DNA of 64,000 bases, taken from NCBI RefSeq assembly GCF_008727875.1, contig NZ_VTWS01000006.1, forward strand, positions 310,001 to 374,000. The letters are read 5' to 3'. The DNA comes from Larkinella humicola (GTDB lineage: Bacteria > Bacteroidota > Bacteroidia > Cytophagales > Spirosomataceae). Below, one piece after another: positions 46,717-55,686 of this stretch (positions are counted from its first letter, which is position 1; every line of letters starts with the position of its first letter). The notes beneath the pieces are model-generated. The model saw only the letters and a list, made by a program, of their open reading frames with translations, was not told the origin of the DNA and made no database searches. Both the position numbers and the translations under genes were made by a program.

Positions 46717-46883
46717 CGTTTGGTAAAGATGCTATAAAAGCCGCTGAACCGAAAGGCAGGGTTGCTGAAGTGTCGGAAAGAGACGCTTGGGTGTTGGAAT
46801 TGCAGATCTAAAATGAAACATGCAGTATTTACCTAACTTTTTGGTGACGATTTGAAAGGATCAACGTCTAACTACCATGCCAG

Positions 46884-47222
46884 ATGTCGTTTAGAGATAT
46901 GTCGAATTCAAAAGCGTATTATACACGTTGGTTACTGCATCTTGAAGCCGAACAACTGGAACTAATCGGTTTGGTATTGCAAGTCGAACTGGCCCTTTAT
47001 GAGATACAGAAATTTCTGTATCTGACGAGAGAAAAAAGTGATTTTGAGAGTTATATTTACAATGAGATCATTGCAAGCCAAGTCCGCCTTAAAAATAGCA
47101 TTAAACGGTATCACCGTGAATTGGAAGAAATAGAACTAGATATTTCACACTGCCGATTCATGCTGGAACGCATAACAAATACCGATTATGATGAATCCTC
47201 AGGAAAAGACGAAACAAATTGA
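46884..47222 (+). CDS. small coiled-coil protein
   Basis: 112 aa, helical, charged (LHLEAEQLELIGLVLQVELALYEIQK, VRLKNSIKRYHRELEEIELDI). No family recognised. Overlaps the next small gene by 35 bp. Met6 (46899) is another start. Confidence 0.55.
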   Translation: MSFRDMSNSKAYYTRWLLHLEAEQLELIGLVLQVELALYEIQKFLYLTREKSDFESYIYNEIIASQVRLKNSIKRYHRELEEIELDISHCRFMLERITNTDYDESSGKDETN

Positions 47223-47367
47223 AATTGCTTATTCGGCTGTTGATCGGGCGAATGATCTTCTTACTAAAATCGCCTTGAAGACTGCTCAATTAGATCGTGA
47301 TGTCAAAAAGCTCAAAAATGTACTATCTGAGCGCCTGGCTGAGCAAGAAGATCAGCAGCAAAAATAG
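47188..47367 (+). CDS. 59-aa coiled-coil protein
   Basis: ATGATG at 47188, ends TAG 47365-47367. Sequence MMNPQEKTKQIEIAYSAVDR... then KIALKTAQLDRDVKKLKNVLSERL, a heptad-rich helix ending in EEQDQQQK-type tail. Overlap with the gene at 46884 suggests coupling and perhaps a heteromeric pair. No family recognised. Followed by a strong terminator. Confidence 0.5.
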   Translation: MMNPQEKTKQIEIAYSAVDRANDLLTKIALKTAQLDRDVKKLKNVLSERLAEQEDQQQK

Positions 47368-47400
47368 GGTTGTAATCCGGTTTTCCGATCCGGCAGAAAA

Positions 47401-47460
47401 CCATTCACCGAAAAACGCCCGATCGTTCCAATGAACAATCGGGCGTTTTTCGGTGAATGG
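47401..47460. terminator. bidirectional terminator
   Basis: Perfect 23-bp inverted repeat CCATTCACCGAAAAACGCCC... (47401-47423 with 47438-47460) between convergent genes; A and T runs lie inside the stem on both strands. Confidence 0.85.
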
Positions 47461-47469
47461 CAGGTTTCC

Positions 47470-48372
47470 TTACAATTTGATCCCCATCTTCTTCGCCATA
47501 TCGGCGAACATTTCCGGATCGATTTCGTCATCGCCGGGGGCATTGAGTTGGGGTTCTGCTTCCAGATCGGGTGCCGGAAACCCTTCAGGACTTCCGAACA
47601 CAACTTCCACTTCCTGTCCATCGTCGGGGTGCGTTCCGTTCCAGATCAATCCGGCGGTTTGGTAATCTTCCTTGCTGAACGTATACAGTTTCAGGTGCAG
47701 TTTATTTTCCATAAACTTCTTCGCTTCCGGGAAGGCGTTGTTGCTCAGGTTCGGAATCGGCAACAGCTTGGTTACTTCCACCCCCGTCAGTTTTTCGAGC
47801 GCTTTGGCATAGGCCACCACGTGCAAACCGCCCCGCACCAGCAGATACCCGATCATGGTCCGCGCCGTTGGGTCGCTTACCATCTCATAGACCCGCATTT
47901 TATTGGCACGAGCCCCACATTCCAAAAAGAAATTGTGTAGCAAATCCAGCTTCAGATTGCCGCTGCTGAACACATTGTCTCCCGTCCAGAAATGGCCCAT
48001 CGAATCCATCGGCAGGGCGGCCTGACCGCTGGCAATAAAATGGTGGGTATTGCGGGCATTGACCGCGTCGGCCAGGGGCGCCGTGGTGGGGTCGAAACCC
48101 CGTTTGCTTGCCCCCGTCAAAAGCAGGTTGACGGTATAGGCGACGACTTCAATATGACCGTATTCTTCACCGGCAATGCTGCTGATGACATCGTAGAACG
48201 GACGGATTTTCTTGCGGCCCCTGAAATTAAAAGACTGGTAGGTGTAGTTCATCAGGGTCGACATTTCCCCGAATTTTCCACCGAGGAGTTCCTGAACCGC
48301 AGCCGCATCATTCGGCGACGGATTACTGGGTGTAGGTAGCTCAATTGGCAACCGATCCATTTTCAAAATCAT
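47470..48372 (-). CDS. manganese catalase family protein
   Basis: 300 aa. Di-manganese ferritin-like core: ELLGGKFGEMSTLMNYTYQSFNFRG, AGEEYGHIEVV with metal-binding Glu and His, and FFLECGARANKMRVYEM with RGGLHVVAYAKAL supplying the second Glu/His set. Decomposes hydrogen peroxide. The acidic C-terminal tail (EIDPEMFADMAKK) is typical of relatives. Monocistronic. Confidence 0.93.
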   Translation of the reverse strand: MILKMDRLPIELPTPSNPSPNDAAAVQELLGGKFGEMSTLMNYTYQSFNFRGRKKIRPFYDVISSIAGEEYGHIEVVAYTVNLLLTGASKRGFDPTTAPLADAVNARNTHHFIASGQAALPMDSMGHFWTGDNVFSSGNLKLDLLHNFFLECGARANKMRVYEMVSDPTARTMIGYLLVRGGLHVVAYAKALEKLTGVEVTKLLPIPNLSNNAFPEAKKFMENKLHLKLYTFSKEDYQTAGLIWNGTHPDDGQEVEVVFGSPEGFPAPDLEAEPQLNAPGDDEIDPEMFADMAKKMGIKL

Positions 48373-48575
48373 AACAGGAGCAAATTAGAGTGAAAACAAC
48401 TTGTGTACTCTACTCCAACAGCCTCCCTGACCGATGGTTGTTCTTTTCCTTTTCAAATAAACCCACCATTGGCTAACTCGCTAAGCAGAAGACCTTTTTG
48501 CAAAACCGCCATCCGGGTTGTTATCCAACGGCCCGGCAGCGGACACCAGAAACCGTTTACGAAGACCACTGATCG

Positions 48576-49280
48576 TCAGTCCGGACGGCGCTCCCCGCGT
48601 CGCAGGGCGTTGACGAGGTTGTGCGTCAGGCGGGTGGGTTCGGGAATCCGGTAACCGTATCCCCGCCGGGCACCGTCACACTGCAACGTCAGCGCGATGG
48701 CAGTTTCCAGATCGATCAGATGACCGGGCGACACGTAGACCGGGTTTACCTTGTTTTTGGTTCGCAAAGCGGCCCCGATGGTTTCGCCGTAGTGTTTCAT
48801 CGGCGACCACGCCCCCCGCTCCGGAGCCGGTTCGTCGTATCGGCCAACCAGAACCGACTTCGCACAGCCGAACGTGGGGCGGTTAAGAAACAGGCCGCCG
48901 TGCGAGGCAATGCCAATCCGGCGCGGATGCGCGATGCCCTGGCCGTCGAACATCACGACATCGGGCTCGGTCTTCAGTTTCGACCAGGCTTCGAGCAGCG
49001 ACGGTATTTCCCGAAACGACAGCAGTCCGGGAATGTACGGAAACGTAGCCGAACTGATTACGCCCACTTCTTCAACCACTTCCAGTGTATCGAGCCGCAA
49101 AACGACAATACCGGCATACACTGTTTCCTCGAATTTGTTGAAGGAAATATCGCAACCGGCAATGGTTTCCACGGGTTTACTGAGCGGTTGAATCCGGATT
49201 TCGTGCCGCAGTTGCTGTTGCAGGGCGACGGCTTCGGCGGGGGTTACGGTCCAGTCGTGGAGAAGTTGGTAGGTAGCCAT
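48576..49280 (-). CDS. nfi: endonuclease V
   Basis: 234 aa from ATG 49280; the frame runs on to 49694 but only antisense to the next gene. Cuts DNA near deaminated bases such as inosine. Catalytic D44 (GCDISF), E91 and D112 (MFDGQGIAHPR), and the wedge motif PYIP (81-84). Confidence 0.93.
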   Translation of the reverse strand: MATYQLLHDWTVTPAEAVALQQQLRHEIRIQPLSKPVETIAGCDISFNKFEETVYAGIVVLRLDTLEVVEEVGVISSATFPYIPGLLSFREIPSLLEAWSKLKTEPDVVMFDGQGIAHPRRIGIASHGGLFLNRPTFGCAKSVLVGRYDEPAPERGAWSPMKHYGETIGAALRTKNKVNPVYVSPGHLIDLETAIALTLQCDGARRGYGYRIPEPTRLTHNLVNALRRGERRPD

Positions 49281-49413
49281 GAATTTGGTTTTGTTGCGTA
49301 TCCCTAACTCTGATTCCCTATCCGAAGTTTGAAGTCCACATCGGTACTGGCATTTCTGCTTGACTATCTGCTTTTTTCCGTTAGTTTTGACGCCAAACCT
49401 TCTTCCTGAAATC

Positions 49414-50127
49414 ATGAAAAAAGTAATTCTTACCTTCCTCCTGCTGCCTGCTCTCTCCTTTTGGGCCACTGCCCAAACCACGCCCACAGCCGATGAAATT
49501 ATTGCGAAATATCTGACAGCCGTGGGTGGGAAGGATTTCCTATCCAAAATTGACAACCTTGTCATTGAATTGTCGACGGAAATGCAGGGCAACCCGATGG
49601 TCATTACGTTGAAACAAAAAGCACCCAACAAGTTTTCCCGGGTGATGATTGCCGGCGGTATGGAAGTGTTCAAAATGACCAGCGACGGCACCAAAGTCGC
49701 GATGGGCGGAATGCGCGGAAATGGTCAGGTACTGGAAGGCAAAGACGCCCAGCCAATCATTATCCAGAGCGCGCTCTGTCCAGAACTGCATTTTGCTGAA
49801 TCAGGCGTAAAAAGCACCGTCGAAGGAACCCAGAAAGTGGGCGGGAAAGATGCCTACAAAGTCAAGCATTCGGCTGCCGACGGAACGGTTTTGTGGACGG
49901 ATTACTATGACGTAGCTTCCGGTCTGAAAACCCAGGCGGAATCGATCCAGAAGTCACCGCGCGGAGAAATGCAACAAATCACCCAGTATCTTGACTACAA
50001 AGACTTTAAAGGGTTGAAATATCCATCCACGATGGTGCAGGGAAATGGTCAGTTTCAGATGCAGATGACGGTTGATAAAGTCAAAATCAACGACGGCGTC
50101 AAGGATTCAGAGTTTGTCGTAAAATGA
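49414..50127 (+). CDS. LolA-like outer-membrane lipoprotein-sorting protein
   Basis: 237 aa from ATG 49414; signal peptide ends FWATAQ. TADEIIAKYLTAVGGKDFLSKIDNLVIEL opens a half-barrel fold of the LolA/LolB type seen in many Bacteroidota periplasmic proteins; DYYDVASGLKTQ and YPSTM follow. Likely binds a lipid or acyl group. Its stop abuts a repeat element. Confidence 0.75.
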   Translation: MKKVILTFLLLPALSFWATAQTTPTADEIIAKYLTAVGGKDFLSKIDNLVIELSTEMQGNPMVITLKQKAPNKFSRVMIAGGMEVFKMTSDGTKVAMGGMRGNGQVLEGKDAQPIIIQSALCPELHFAESGVKSTVEGTQKVGGKDAYKVKHSAADGTVLWTDYYDVASGLKTQAESIQKSPRGEMQQITQYLDYKDFKGLKYPSTMVQGNGQFQMQMTVDKVKINDGVKDSEFVVK

Positions 50128-50267
50128 CACCCTGTCAGCGATCGCAGACCCTGACAGCGGTGAGGGGATTCGATTATTACCCCCCTTAACAGCGGTCGTA
50201 GAAGTGGAGTCTGACCACCCTGTCAGGGTCTGCGACCGCTGACAGGGTGATCAGGTTCCACTTCTAC
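50128..50267. repeat. nested inverted repeats, family B, overlapping the M1 peptidase 3' end
   Basis: Arm A 50128-50157 pairs with C 50220-50249 (29/30). Arm B 50198-50225 pairs with D 50240-50267 (25/28). C overlaps both B and D, so the two hairpins exclude each other. The M1 gene stop (50223-50225) and its last codons lie in this repeat. Confidence 0.85.
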
Positions 50268-53156
50268 CACTTTTACGTAAAACCGGGTTTCGTCGACTTC
50301 AAAGTCATCGGCGGTCAGGTTGGGGAGTGTCATCGTTTGCCAGATGGTCGTGGGCGTGATGAAATCGGAGTGGTTTTCGGTTTTTGTCACCCGAATGGGC
50401 ATCCGGAAATTGGGTACGTCGGCTCTCCAGCGATACTTCACGACTAAATCCTGCGTCTTTTCTATCAATTGAACTTCCAGCGTTGGAATCGTCGTATACT
50501 TCAGGTACTGATCAAAAAACCAGGTGTAATCTGTCCCGGTTTTTTCGTTGATATACCCGACAATATCCGTTGTGGTTACGGTTTGTAACCGAAACCGTTG
50601 CTGGATTCCTTTCAGGATTTCAGCCCAAAGCTTGTCATTGTTGAGCATGTGCCGAAAGGTGTACAGCATTAGGCTGCCTTTAGAATACAGATCACCAATG
50701 TCGTAATGAATGTGGTTCACATCCCGAACACCGATAATCGGCTCTTTGCCGATGACCTGCGGTGGAAGCGATGCGATGTAGCCCAGTTCGCCATCTTCCG
50801 GAACCGCCGATTCCAGGTAAAACCCCTCCGAATAGGTGGCAAATGCTTCGTGAATCCACATATCGGCCAGATCGCGGCAACTGACGTTATTGCCCCACCA
50901 CTCGTGCGAAACTTCATGCCAGGCCAATTGCATAATTCGCAGGGAATCCCCCAAAGTCAGCGAATCGGCGCGTTCGGCGGGTAATTTCCCAAACGAAACC
51001 GCACTCTGGTGCTCCATCGGATAGAGCGATTCCATCAACGTAAATCCGTCGCGCGGAAACGGATACGGGCCGTAGTGTTTCTCCAGCGTCGCCAACATCG
51101 GTTTAACCCCGTCGAAAACCCAGCGGAATTTCTCCTGGTTGTAGGGCATGCAATAGTAATCCAGCGTCAGCGAATCCGGGCCATAGGTTTCGCGCCGGTG
51201 GGCATATTTTCCGATGTTCAGCGTTACGTTGTAGTTGTTGATCGGATAACTTACATACCACTCATAATTCGTCCAGTGGTCCGGCAAGGCGGTTTTTCGC
51301 AACAGCCGACCGTTGGAAATGTTCATCAAACCGTCCGGCACGGTCACGCTGATGCGCATGCTGTCGGGTTCGTCGGAGAGGTGGTCTTTGTTGGGCCACC
51401 ACAAACTGGCACCCGATCCCTGACAAACCACCTGCACCCACGGATGACCTTCCTGGTCTTTGTCCCACAAAAAACCGCCCATCATCGGCACCGACCAATC
51501 CGGCACCTGCGGGGTGCCCGAATACTCAATATCGAGTTCCTGCTCACTGCCCGGCTTCAGCTTTTCGGGAAACTGCACAAAAACCGCATCGAATTCCCGG
51601 GTGTAGGCCAATGGTTTTCCGGCGTACGAAATCCGGTGAATCGCCATATTGGCATATAGGTCTATCTGTAGTTTGTCCAGCGGATTCAAAACCTTGAACC
51701 GCATCCGGTTTTTGCCGCTAATCGCCTTGTTTTCAAGATCTACTTTGACTGCCAGATCGTAGAACGTCACGTCATAATTACTGCGCAAAGGCGTGAGTTT
51801 GCCGCGTAGGGTGTCGGCCCGGGTAAAACCGTTCAGCCGGTTTCCAACCCGGTTTTTCAACGCGCTCGAAACCGGCGTTTGCTCCAAAACCGAATCGGCC
51901 GAAACCGCCTTTTGAATGTTGTAGTTTTCCCAGAAATTCGGGTCGTTCTGTTCGCCGATCAGCGTGTTCATCGAGTTGCGGTTATCGGCAATGTCGCCTT
52001 CAGCAAATGGCTGAAGGCCTTTTGCCACCACGTCCGTGACCGTAAAACTGGTCGCTACTTTCCAGATTTTATCGACGATTTTCCGGGATGGGCTGTTGAT
52101 GCGGGCTTCATAGCGTCGTTCCACATTGTTCAGGTGCCAGGTGCTCCCATGCTTTGTATACGTAATAACTTCCTTAAAATCAGAGAGCTTAAAATTCTGT
52201 TTATACACGATGGAGGCTATTTTTTTCATCAGCCAGTCGTTGCGGTTTTCCTTGTCCAGCCCGGCCTGGCTGATCTGCAGTTCGGAGCGAACAAACGCCA
52301 TCGTCTCGGCATCGATGTAAAATTTGCCCGTAGCATACGATTTCCGCTTCGGTTTCCCCGGCCGGATTTCAATGACGTAGGTCGTCCGGTCGGCCATCAG
52401 CGTACTCAGTCTGAAATCGTAATTTTTGAAATTCCGCTCGTTGAGAATGCTGTTCTTGTGAATGGGCTGCTTGATGAAATCGGCCATCAGCGAATTTCGC
52501 GCGCCGTTGCTCAGGTTGATAATCGGCGGCAGGTTGTACTTGGTTAGTTTGTAATTCTTCTTGCGGCCTTTTAGCAACTTCATCTGATCTTTCAGATCCG
52601 ACTGGTTATAAGCCGCTTTGTAGACTGACAATACGGCTTCATTGAACGTCATCGGCTCGTTGTCAAACCGGGCGTCTTCCCGGTAAAAAGCCGTCATCTG
52701 CACCGAGGTGGTGTCATAATTACGTGGAATAGCGGCAATGGCTTCCCGCAGAATATCGACAGCGGTTTTCCGCCGGGTCTGCACCCGCACTTCGTCCAGC
52801 GTAATGGCAGCGGTTTTTAACCGGATGACCAGATTTTGGTTTTTTGCCAGTATAATCGGTTGCGTAAAGGATTGATAGCCTACACTGGAAACTTTCAGAC
52901 TGTCCCTTTCAAACTCGTTCGGCACCTTCAACAGAAAGGCACCCACTACGTTGGAGACCGTCCCGATGCTCCGCCCCACCACCGAAATACCCGCAAACGG
53001 AATCGGTTCGCCGGTCTCCTGATTGATAACTTTCCCGGAAAGCGTCAAATAACCGGATTGGGCATTGGCAATCACTGTCAAAAGGGTAAAAAGAAATCCA
53101 AAAATGGAGGTTAGGCAGAAATTGGCTGAATACGTCATTTGGCTTGTTGTTTGCAT
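50223..53156 (-). CDS. M1 family aminopeptidase with N-terminal CarboxypepD_reg-like domain
   Basis: 977 aa from ATG 53156 (or 53138); the open frame continues to 53294 only through repeat DNA. Signal peptide ends VIANAQ. Residues about 33-115 are a CarboxypepD_reg-like beta domain (LTLSGKVINQETGEPIPFAGISV), then about 350 unassigned residues, then the M1 core with MEHQSAVSF (GAMEN-like), zinc motif HEVSHEWWG and downstream HEAFATYSEG. Acts in the periplasm or outer membrane. The last residues DHPVSGRRP are encoded by the family B repeat. Confidence 0.9.
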   Translation of the reverse strand: MQTTSQMTYSANFCLTSIFGFLFTLLTVIANAQSGYLTLSGKVINQETGEPIPFAGISVVGRSIGTVSNVVGAFLLKVPNEFERDSLKVSSVGYQSFTQPIILAKNQNLVIRLKTAAITLDEVRVQTRRKTAVDILREAIAAIPRNYDTTSVQMTAFYREDARFDNEPMTFNEAVLSVYKAAYNQSDLKDQMKLLKGRKKNYKLTKYNLPPIINLSNGARNSLMADFIKQPIHKNSILNERNFKNYDFRLSTLMADRTTYVIEIRPGKPKRKSYATGKFYIDAETMAFVRSELQISQAGLDKENRNDWLMKKIASIVYKQNFKLSDFKEVITYTKHGSTWHLNNVERRYEARINSPSRKIVDKIWKVATSFTVTDVVAKGLQPFAEGDIADNRNSMNTLIGEQNDPNFWENYNIQKAVSADSVLEQTPVSSALKNRVGNRLNGFTRADTLRGKLTPLRSNYDVTFYDLAVKVDLENKAISGKNRMRFKVLNPLDKLQIDLYANMAIHRISYAGKPLAYTREFDAVFVQFPEKLKPGSEQELDIEYSGTPQVPDWSVPMMGGFLWDKDQEGHPWVQVVCQGSGASLWWPNKDHLSDEPDSMRISVTVPDGLMNISNGRLLRKTALPDHWTNYEWYVSYPINNYNVTLNIGKYAHRRETYGPDSLTLDYYCMPYNQEKFRWVFDGVKPMLATLEKHYGPYPFPRDGFTLMESLYPMEHQSAVSFGKLPAERADSLTLGDSLRIMQLAWHEVSHEWWGNNVSCRDLADMWIHEAFATYSEGFYLESAVPEDGELGYIASLPPQVIGKEPIIGVRDVNHIHYDIGDLYSKGSLMLYTFRHMLNNDKLWAEILKGIQQRFRLQTVTTTDIVGYINEKTGTDYTWFFDQYLKYTTIPTLEVQLIEKTQDLVVKYRWRADVPNFRMPIRVTKTENHSDFITPTTIWQTMTLPNLTADDFEVDETRFYVKVVEVEPDHPVSGRRP

Positions 53157-53236
53157 CAAAACAAGCCAAAAGCCAAGGTTCAGTCTGCTCAAATCCGGAT
53201 TTGAGAGGTAATATTCCTCGAACAGGCCGTATACAC

Positions 53237-53601
53237 CACCTTGAAAGGGTGAAATCATTACCCCGCGGTAAAGCCGTGGGCGCCGAATGACCACATACCC
53301 GGCGACGGCCCACCCTACAAAACACCCTGAAAGGGTGAGATCATCAACCCGCGGTAAAGCCGTGGGTGCGTCCGCTGAGTGTTTATCCGATGGGAATCCG
53401 CCGGTAGGAATTCGACGGTATGGATCCGCCGATAAGAATCCGCTGACAGAAATCTGCCGATGGGATCCGCCGATAGGAGTCCACCGTAGGAAAACCCACG
53501 GCTTTAACGCGGGTTAATGATTTCACCCTTTCAGGGTGTTTTGTAGTCGCTGGGTACGGTCATTCGGCGCCCACGGCTGATGATCCCACCCTTTCAGGGT
53601 G
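53237..53601. repeat. composite element, family C: REP-like copies around a 14-bp tandem array
   Basis: Copies 53237-53280 and 53323-53366 (CACCCTGAAAGGGTG...CGCGGTAAAGCCGTGGG) face inverted copies 53495-53538 and 53570-53601 (the last internally deleted). Between them, 53387-53490 holds about seven degenerate 14-bp units near ATCCGCCGATAGGA. Further inverted similarity (CGCCGAATGACC / GGTCATTCGGCG type) joins the outer parts. No gene in 53157-53677. Confidence 0.85.
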
Positions 53602-53677
53602 TTTTATCGATCGGGCCGTCGCCGGGAATGGGTATTCGTCCGGCTAATGATCCTGGCTCTTCGAGGTGTTATTGTCT

Positions 53678-54814
53678 TTACACCGCCTGCCGGTTTACAT
53701 ACTCTTTCGGCGAATGCCCGGTCATTTGCTTGAACGTCCGCTGGAACGTGGCCTGGGAATTGAAACCGCATTCGAAGGCAATGCCGGTCAGCGTCAGGTT
53801 AGCACTGGCCGCATCGTTCAGCCGCCGTTTGACATCCGCCACCCGGTATTCATTGACGAACGTGTTGAAACTCTTGCCGAGGTGTTGATTCAAAACCGCC
53901 GAAACCGTTTTGACCGGCAGCCGCAAATGCCGCCCGACTTTTTCGACGGTCAGTTCCGGGTCAAGGTAAAGCTGATCGGTTTCCATCGCTTTGATCAATC
54001 CACTCGTCGTTTCCTGAATCAGCTCGTCGGGCAAAACCGCCGGACTGGATTTGCGAACGGGTTCGGGCCAAACCGCGTGACGGGCGTGGAAATACCCACC
54101 CAATCCCAGCCAGTAAATCATCACCGCAATCGGAATATAGAGTGGATACCAGCCAAACGCATCCAGCAGGGCATTACTGGTTTGGGGAAGAATATACGGA
54201 ATCAGATGCAGAAACCAGATCGTTTGAAAGGCCGCAAAAACCATCAGAAACTGCCGCAGCCAGCGTACGCTCGCCCGCTGTTGCGCCGTTAGGTCGGAAT
54301 TCATTTTCTGAAACCGGGCCAGCCAGCGGTAGGATAGCAGGCCATAAAGAGTCACAGAAATCCAGCGCGGAATGTCAGCGTATTTATCGTAGTCATCCAT
54401 CAGGGAGCCCACCTTCCGGTTGTCGCTGTGTTCAAAAAAACCGAACAGCAAGCCGAAGAGGAAAATCCAGGCCATCAATTTGCTCCCAAAGTCGATACTA
54501 ACCAGCCAGAAATGCCGCCGTTCGCGTTTGCCCAACCGAAAGTCGGGGTCCAGCAACGAACGGGTATAAAAAAACATCAGCGGCCCCAACGGCATGATAA
54601 TGATCAGCGGAACAAAATCGACAAACAGATGAATCCACGGATTCATGATTGGTATGCCAACCGCCAGACTGGCCGATGCCAGTAAACCCACCAAAACCGC
54701 CAGCAAACGGTTCGGGAGCCGGTTGCCTTTTCGGTTAAACCACAACAAAGCCGCCAGGATGAAACCCTGCGCCGTACCCAGCAAAAGAATTAAATCCAGT
54801 GGAGGTATAGTCAT
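53678..54814 (-). CDS. membrane-anchored AraC family regulator
   Basis: 378 aa from ATG 54814 (MTIPPLDLILLLGTAQGF). About seven hydrophobic helices (10-245) precede a cytoplasmic AraC double HTH (280-378): LTVEKVGRHLRLPVKTVSAVLNQHLGKSFNTFVNEYR, then LTGIAFECGFNSQATFQRTFKQMTGHSPKEY. This layout is common in Bacteroidota. Signal and targets unknown. Confidence 0.88.
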   Translation of the reverse strand: MTIPPLDLILLLGTAQGFILAALLWFNRKGNRLPNRLLAVLVGLLASASLAVGIPIMNPWIHLFVDFVPLIIIMPLGPLMFFYTRSLLDPDFRLGKRERRHFWLVSIDFGSKLMAWIFLFGLLFGFFEHSDNRKVGSLMDDYDKYADIPRWISVTLYGLLSYRWLARFQKMNSDLTAQQRASVRWLRQFLMVFAAFQTIWFLHLIPYILPQTSNALLDAFGWYPLYIPIAVMIYWLGLGGYFHARHAVWPEPVRKSSPAVLPDELIQETTSGLIKAMETDQLYLDPELTVEKVGRHLRLPVKTVSAVLNQHLGKSFNTFVNEYRVADVKRRLNDAASANLTLTGIAFECGFNSQATFQRTFKQMTGHSPKEYVNRQAV

Positions 54815-54880
54815 ATGGCAAAGTACCGAAAAGATTGGCACCGCTCAAGGTTCCCGAACGGACTTTTCTTACAAAAAAGA

Positions 54881-54912
54881 AAACCCGCCTTCTGTCGGGA
54901 GAAGGCGGGTTT
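54881..54912 (-). terminator. terminator of the Spy-like gene
   Basis: AAACCCGCCTTC and GAAGGCGGGTTT, perfect 12-bp arms, 8-nt loop; the minus strand continues with TTCTTTTTTG. Confidence 0.85.
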
Positions 54913-54934
54913 GAAAATTAGAAACGGATCGGGA

Positions 54935-55345
54935 TTAGCTCCGGCGGCCGTAGCCGTTGTTGCGATCAAAGCGGTTGGATTGTTGAAAGGCAAACCATTT
55001 TTCACGTTGTTTCGGCGTCAGCACATTCAGGATTTCGGTCTGCTTTTGAGCCTGAATCCGTTGGTATATTTTTGGGTTGCGACGTTGCAGGCTGATATTC
55101 TCGCGGGTATCGTAGCGGTCTTCAATGCGTTTCAACTCCTTTTCCTGTTTCCGCGACAGGTTGACGATGGCATCCAGCCGGTCGATCTTGATGTCTTCCT
55201 TCACATCGTCGTAACGCGAGCCGGGGTTGGTGTTGCTGTAGGGGGCCGGATTGCGGTTTGCGTTGGGATTGTATGTGCGTTGAGCCATTGAAACGCCGGT
55301 ACTTAAAAGGGCTACAGTTGCGAGGGCAATGATGGTCTTTTTCAT
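54935..55345 (-). CDS. periplasmic Spy/CpxP-like helical protein
   Basis: 136 aa. Signal peptide ends GVSMAQ; then Asn/Pro-rich linker; then helices IDRLDAIVNLSRKQEKELKRIEDRY and IQAQKQTEILNVLTPKQREKWFAFQ, the LTxxQ pattern of Spy-like chaperones. Own terminator follows. The region 55346-55686 upstream shows no supportable gene. Confidence 0.7.
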   Translation of the reverse strand: MKKTIIALATVALLSTGVSMAQRTYNPNANRNPAPYSNTNPGSRYDDVKEDIKIDRLDAIVNLSRKQEKELKRIEDRYDTRENISLQRRNPKIYQRIQAQKQTEILNVLTPKQREKWFAFQQSNRFDRNNGYGRRS

Positions 55346-55686
55346 GTTCGTGATTGTTTATTTGTTCGTTACTGAAGGTTAGAAGCCCAATCGGGGGCTG
55401 CGTTTAACCCGCCTTTTGCCCATTCGACCGGGAGCCGGTTTTTCCCGATCAGCCGGGCGGTTTCACCGATGAGCATCCTGTGAAATGTACCCCGTGGACG
55501 GGAGTTGTTTCCGAAACCCGACCACTTACCAGATGCCGCTGGCGGTTGCGGCCGACATCCCCCAACTTTAGGTTGCAAAGGTTTGTCAAGAGCGATCACT
55601 TCATGTATATTGGAATCGCTTTTCACCCTTCGCTCAACCGCCTAAAAAACTGATTACGACGACATAAGCTCCACCGAAACCACCCT

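Noticed and set aside
49281-49694. N-terminal extension of endonuclease V
   Set aside because: The added 138 residues are antisense to the LolA-like gene and absent from the family; ATG 49280 gives the normal length.
53157-53294. Longer start of the M1 peptidase
   Set aside because: Would translate REP-like repeat DNA and bury the signal peptide.
53387-53490. CRISPR-like array
   Set aside because: Units are 14 bp, contiguous and degenerate with no unique spacers and no cas genes; it is a minisatellite.
55369-55626. 85-aa minus-strand frame
   Set aside because: Low-complexity, no recognisable pattern; likely chance.
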